Shown: positions 61,041 to 64,000 of the stretch, one piece after another
Layout of the letters: each line of letters opens with the position of its first letter
Position numbering within the stretch: position 1 is the stretch's first letter
Assembly: GCA_964502145.1 (NCBI GenBank)
Contig: CAZCVI010000021.1
Location: 1 to 64,000 of the forward strand
Direction: 5' to 3'
Origin: CAZCVI01 sp964502145
Lineage (GTDB): Bacteria > Acidobacteriota > Aminicenantia > UBA2199
Length of the DNA: 64,000 bases
The notes under the pieces: generated by a model
Seen by the model: the letters and a program-made list of their open reading frames with translations, nothing else
The model's database searches: none
Told to the model about the DNA's origin: nothing
Program-made: the position numbers and the translations under genes

Positions 61041-62189
61041 ATGATGGATAACCCAAAACAACGGCGCCAGATTCCTTTGGCATTTATCCTGTTATTGGTC
61101 CTGCCCTGTTTGATCTGGAGTCAGGAATTTATGGAGCTACCAAAACCTAATTCATTTGTAAACAAAAATATCCCCCGTTCAAAATTGAAGGTGGTCAACG
61201 AAATACTTCCCGATTTCGACAAAAAATTATTTTTTGCCATACCCCATCAGATGGCAGTTAATAAACAGCACGAGATTTTTGTTTTCGATATTAAATTAGG
61301 GAGCCTGTTTTTCTTTAATAATCAATGCGGGTATGTGAACCAAGCACTTTCTCGTGGGCAAGGTCCGTTCCAAACGGTTACGGCTGAGAATAATGATATC
61401 TATGCCGCCGGAGATGGGACAGTTTATGTGCATGATGGCATGGGTGAGCGAGTTATGCAATTCTCCAATACAGGGAAACCTCTCAGAGAAAAAAGATTAA
61501 ACCGCATCAACGCTAGTCTAAGTCCATTTCGTCCTGTGGTTGATCGCGATGGCTCATTATTCACAATATCGTCTCACAATGGCATTGTGGATAAATACGA
61601 TAAGAATTTCAAATTTGTACGCAGTTATCTCGATAAAAACCTGATGGATAAGTTTATCTTTTACCGACTACCCTATGAAAAGATTTTTAAGAAATACAAG
61701 AGATTTTTAGAAGATAAAATTTGGCTATTCCCTAATACCTTTAATGCATTTTATGATGTCACTGCTAATAATTTGCTTATTATCTATTTAAGCAGGTCTT
61801 CTTCTGTGTATATCTTCGATAAAGACAAGCTGGTACGAAAGTTCGATGTGTTCCCTGATCTGCCATTATTAAAATTCAAAGAAGATTTAATAAAAGAAAT
61901 CAAAGAAAGAAAAAAAAGGGGCATCCATGAGAAGACCACAATGGAGCCATGTATTTTTTTTGGATGTTTTTTAGACAAAGATGCGAATTTTATTTATTTC
62001 CAAGCCAGTACTGCGGATAAAGAAAATTCACTTTATCAATATGATTTTACTGGGCGACTCATTCGGATATATAGTAATTGTGATCATCATGTTTTTTTCA
62101 AAGCCAGAGTCCAGGACAATTTTTATGGACTCTCTGTAGTTGATATGCATCCTGTTATCTTCAAGGTTGTAAAGGAAGAATATAAATGA
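61041..62189 (+). CDS. 6-bladed beta-propeller protein, copy 3
   Basis: A 382-residue near-duplicate of 59,226-60,374 (same signal peptide and blades), with substitutions scattered mostly in blade loops (for example RSKLRV to RSKLKV, TASVENN to TVTAENN, and a variable stretch at 245-315). The redoxin gene in front is missing and the Cys-rich gene behind is broken, so this copy has lost its partners. RBS AAGGAG is kept. Confidence 0.85.
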   Translation: MMDNPKQRRQIPLAFILLLVLPCLIWSQEFMELPKPNSFVNKNIPRSKLKVVNEILPDFDKKLFFAIPHQMAVNKQHEIFVFDIKLGSLFFFNNQCGYVNQALSRGQGPFQTVTAENNDIYAAGDGTVYVHDGMGERVMQFSNTGKPLREKRLNRINASLSPFRPVVDRDGSLFTISSHNGIVDKYDKNFKFVRSYLDKNLMDKFIFYRLPYEKIFKKYKRFLEDKIWLFPNTFNAFYDVTANNLLIIYLSRSSSVYIFDKDKLVRKFDVFPDLPLLKFKEDLIKEIKERKKRGIHEKTTMEPCIFFGCFLDKDANFIYFQASTADKENSLYQYDFTGRLIRIYSNCDHHVFFKARVQDNFYGLSVVDMHPVIFKVVKEEYK

Positions 62190-62445
62190 ATAAATCGTCT
62201 TATGTGATGTCTATTTTTTTTAGTGTATAACCTAAATCCACTGCCAAGTTAATGGGAGTTATGGGAATTATGGGAATTATGGGAATTATGGGAGGTATGG
62301 GAATACTTCTATTTATCCCATAATTCGCATAATTCCCATACTTCCCATAACTCCCACATACTTTTACGATACTTTCAAAGAACTGGCGCGAAATGGGGGC
62401 ATTTAAAACATATTATAGCAGCTTGGTAATAGGTCATTGGTTGAA
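62186..62445 (+). pseudogene. Broken Cys-rich peptide gene, copy 3
   Basis: Begins MNKSSYVMSIFFSV like copy 2, with a deletion, then a stop at 62,228. A hairpin element with 9-mers follows (62,236-62,359). Beyond it, homology to copy 2 resumes (MGAFKTYYSSLVIGHWLNF against MEAFETCYGGEVMGHWLRW). The element seems to have been inserted into the gene. Confidence 0.7.
62252..62359. repeat. Hairpin element with TGGGAATTA 9-mers
   Basis: ATGGGAGTTATGGGAATT repeats five or six times in 9-bp steps on the left (62252-62305). The right arm (62314-62359) is TATCCCATAATTCGCATAATTCCCAT then TTCCCATAACTCCCAC. Its left end is next to TCCACTGCCAAG, a motif shared with the elements at 6,325 and 57,706. Confidence 0.75.
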
Positions 62446-62539
62446 TTTCTGCGGTCTTTCCTTTCTCTGGCACTCATTATGCTTATATATCTTAAGGAGC
62501 TCTAATGTCCTTAACTTTTTTGAACTAGAGGAATGCCAA

Positions 62540-62905
62540 ATGAATGTGATGCTTATCGACGATGACAGTGAATGCCTGGAATGCTTGTCGAGAGCACTCC
62601 GCTTGAACGATTTTGAGGTTGCAGTCTTCAGATCAAGCCAAACAGCTATCAATCACTACAACGCTACTAGTGTAGACGTGGTCATCACGGACTACCACCT
62701 CCCAGATACAACGGGAATCGACACACTAAAAACACTCAAATTAATAAACCAGGACGTTTACGTCTTGATCATCTCAGGTGACCCAGAAGAACATATCGAA
62801 ACCCTGGCTCTCCAAGCAGGCGCATTGGCTTTTTTTAGAAAACCGATCACTATCTCCCACCTCATTACCAAATTAAACGCGATCCCTAAAAAAAAATCCA
62901 TCTGA
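62540..62905 (+). CDS. Single-domain CheY-like response regulator
   Basis: A 121-residue receiver domain: MLIDDDSECLECLSRAL (acid pocket), phospho-acceptor in VVITDYHLPD, VLIISGDPEE and the Lys in FFRKPIT. No output domain is present. GAGGAATGCCAA precedes the ATG at 62,540; the longer frame to 62,393 only covers the Cys-rich remnant. Its kinase is not in the window. Confidence 0.9.
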   Translation: MNVMLIDDDSECLECLSRALRLNDFEVAVFRSSQTAINHYNATSVDVVITDYHLPDTTGIDTLKTLKLINQDVYVLIISGDPEEHIETLALQAGALAFFRKPITISHLITKLNAIPKKKSI

Positions 62906-63294
62906 AACAGTTAACTTCACCCAGCGTTCCATTCTGAACGTTCAAAATTGAACAAACGTTCAAATATGAACGTCTATTTGACCCACACTAGACACGGGAA
63001 CTCCTGTTAAATTTAAAAAAAATGACACGATACACCCTTTTTTTTGTCTGCGAAGACTGGGGCGAGATAAATCGATCCTTTTTTAACATTATGACCTTAA
63101 AAGTCTGACAAATGAGGATTTAAATAGCTGTGGAGGAGACGGAAAATAGCGTTGTTTTCGCTGCATTGATTTGAATTCCCACGGGTTGAAAATAGGGTTG
63201 ATTAAGCTGCTGCGAAAAATAGTTAGATTTCTGTTTTTTTGGCATAAAAAATGCTTTATATGTCTATGTTATTAAACCCATGTGGAGGTGTAAT
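62906..63294. other. Gap with GAACGTTC inverted repeats
   Basis: GAACGTTCAAAATTGAAC and ACGTTCAAATATGAACGT (62935-62972) form two overlapping inverted repeats, possibly an operator or hairpin. The rest is AT-rich and leads to GGAGGT (63284-63289), the RBS of the cytochrome gene. Confidence 0.5.
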
Positions 63295-64000
63295 TTGAGA
63301 AAATGTGTATTAGTTATGTTAGCCCCAGTTCTGGTACTTGGACTTGTAGCATGTCGCCCAGACCAGCAGATGGCCCCGACCGTGGCAAAATCGGTGAGCG
63401 ATAATTATTCGGGCAGCGAAGTATGCGGGGGCTGCCATTCAAGCATCTATAACCAATTCGTAGAAAGCGGTCACCCCTACACGTTAACCGAAGTAGCGAA
63501 TGGTCAAAAACCGATTGGTTTGCCCTTTTCAACGCTTCCTAATCTTCCGGGTACTGGAATGAGAGACGGCGACAATACGCTTGGCCCACCTGCAAGTTAT
63601 GCGGATGTGTCGTATGTTATTGGCGGCTATTACTGGAAAGCACTCTTTATTGATTTAAATGGTTATATTATTACGGGTGCAGATGTCCAATATAACGTGG
63701 CTAACCATCGTTGGGCACCTTTTTTTAATGGCGTGGTGGATAAACCATACGATTGCGGGTCTTGTCATACAACGGGATGGGTTCCTGCCACTTCCACCGC
63801 TACACGGAAAGAGAGTCTGCCGGGTATGGGCGGAAATTTTTATGCGGGGGGTGTGCAATGCGAAGCATGTCACGGTCCAGGCGCGGCCCATGTTAATACG
63901 AGCGGCGATAAACGATACATTACGAAGAATACAGCCTCTTCTATGTGCGGGAAATGCCATACCCGCCAAGATGGGAATCGCATTGTGGCGGATAATGGTT
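63295..64000 (+). CDS. Multihaem c-type cytochrome, lipoprotein, partial (C-terminus beyond the window)
   Basis: Starts at TTG (63,295) with GGAGGT 5 nt before it. A short signal with lipobox VAC (about residue 20) follows. Four CxxCH haem sites are visible: CGGCH, CGSCH, CEACH, CGKCH. The remaining features (YVIGGYYWKALFID, NVANHRWAPFF) resemble the cytochrome c-554 family of electron carriers. It should sit at the outer membrane or periplasm. About 235 codons are seen, and the frame is open at 64,000. Confidence 0.85.
   Translation, partial: MRKCVLVMLAPVLVLGLVACRPDQQMAPTVAKSVSDNYSGSEVCGGCHSSIYNQFVESGHPYTLTEVANGQKPIGLPFSTLPNLPGTGMRDGDNTLGPPASYADVSYVIGGYYWKALFIDLNGYIITGADVQYNVANHRWAPFFNGVVDKPYDCGSCHTTGWVPATSTATRKESLPGMGGNFYAGGVQCEACHGPGAAHVNTSGDKRYITKNTASSMCGKCHTRQDGNRIVADNG

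Noticed and set aside
62393..62539. N-terminal extension of the response regulator
   Set aside because: The sequence is homologous to the Cys-rich peptide and upstream remnants. RBS and fold start at 62,540.
1..64000. tRNA, rRNA or replication origin
   Set aside because: No cloverleaf or rRNA stretch was seen by eye, and no dnaA or DnaA-box cluster. A tRNAscan run would be decisive.

Overview
The window looks like a chromosomal segment of an uncultivated Gram-negative bacterium with moderate GC content. The best guess is Candidatus Aminicenantes or a close relative within or near Acidobacteriota. The guess rests on gene content, not on a marker search: a tricorn-type protease, PASTA protein next to rpe, many secreted TPR, lamin-tail, LRR and 6-bladed beta-propeller proteins, several lipoproteins, LptE (so an outer membrane with LPS), Rpn-type nuclease remnants, and many nucleotidyltransferase toxin-antitoxin genes.

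Layout. 1-14,060 is mostly ordinary genes: Rpn tail, lipoprotein, tricorn protease, FKBP lipoprotein, HAD phosphatase, a PASTA-rpe-BamD-like-uvrC run, and a secreted ComEC-like hydrolase with four lamin-tail domains. 14,250-15,900 has an HU-like gene and repeats. 16,312-20,814 is a ribosomal-peptide cassette of SynChlorMet (Scm) type: two repeat-core precursor genes on the plus strand face a minus-strand operon of a PqqD-like chaperone and two radical SAM/SPASM enzymes. Part of it (about 1.3 kb) is duplicated and cut by an ISL3-type fragment. 20,815-25,100 is repeat-rich and holds a large LRR protein. 25,100-28,100 is an island of nucleotidyltransferase and HEPN toxin-antitoxin genes.

28,282-38,575 is a minus-strand housekeeping block (beta-barrel, hemerythrin, DUF4292-like lipoprotein, TPR, HEAT-like, then holA-lptE-leuS) with a broken hicA and an intact hicB between. 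38,797-46,387 carries GAF, pyrE, a DarG/DarT pair, a CysQ-like phosphatase, an M64 peptidase and a sigma/anti-sigma pair. 46,454-58,140 carries an AAA-nuclease protein, a redoxin/beta-propeller/Cys-rich peptide triad, a PP-loop/TudS-like pair, a CHAT-TPR lipoprotein divergent from a nucleotidyltransferase, a TumE-like pair and a 21-bp tandem array. 58,594-62,905 repeats the redoxin/propeller/Cys-rich module, once whole and once decayed, then a CheY-like regulator. A multihaem cytochrome c runs off the right edge.

Two systems stand out: the Scm-type RiPP cassette with diversified repeat cores, and the repeated redoxin/propeller/Cys-rich secreted peptide module. Two genome-scale habits also stand out. 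Several promoters put the -10 box about 6 nt before the ATG, which predicts leaderless mRNAs. Intergenic DNA repeatedly holds hairpins whose two arms are tandem arrays of about 9 bp. I found no tRNA, rRNA or CRISPR array.
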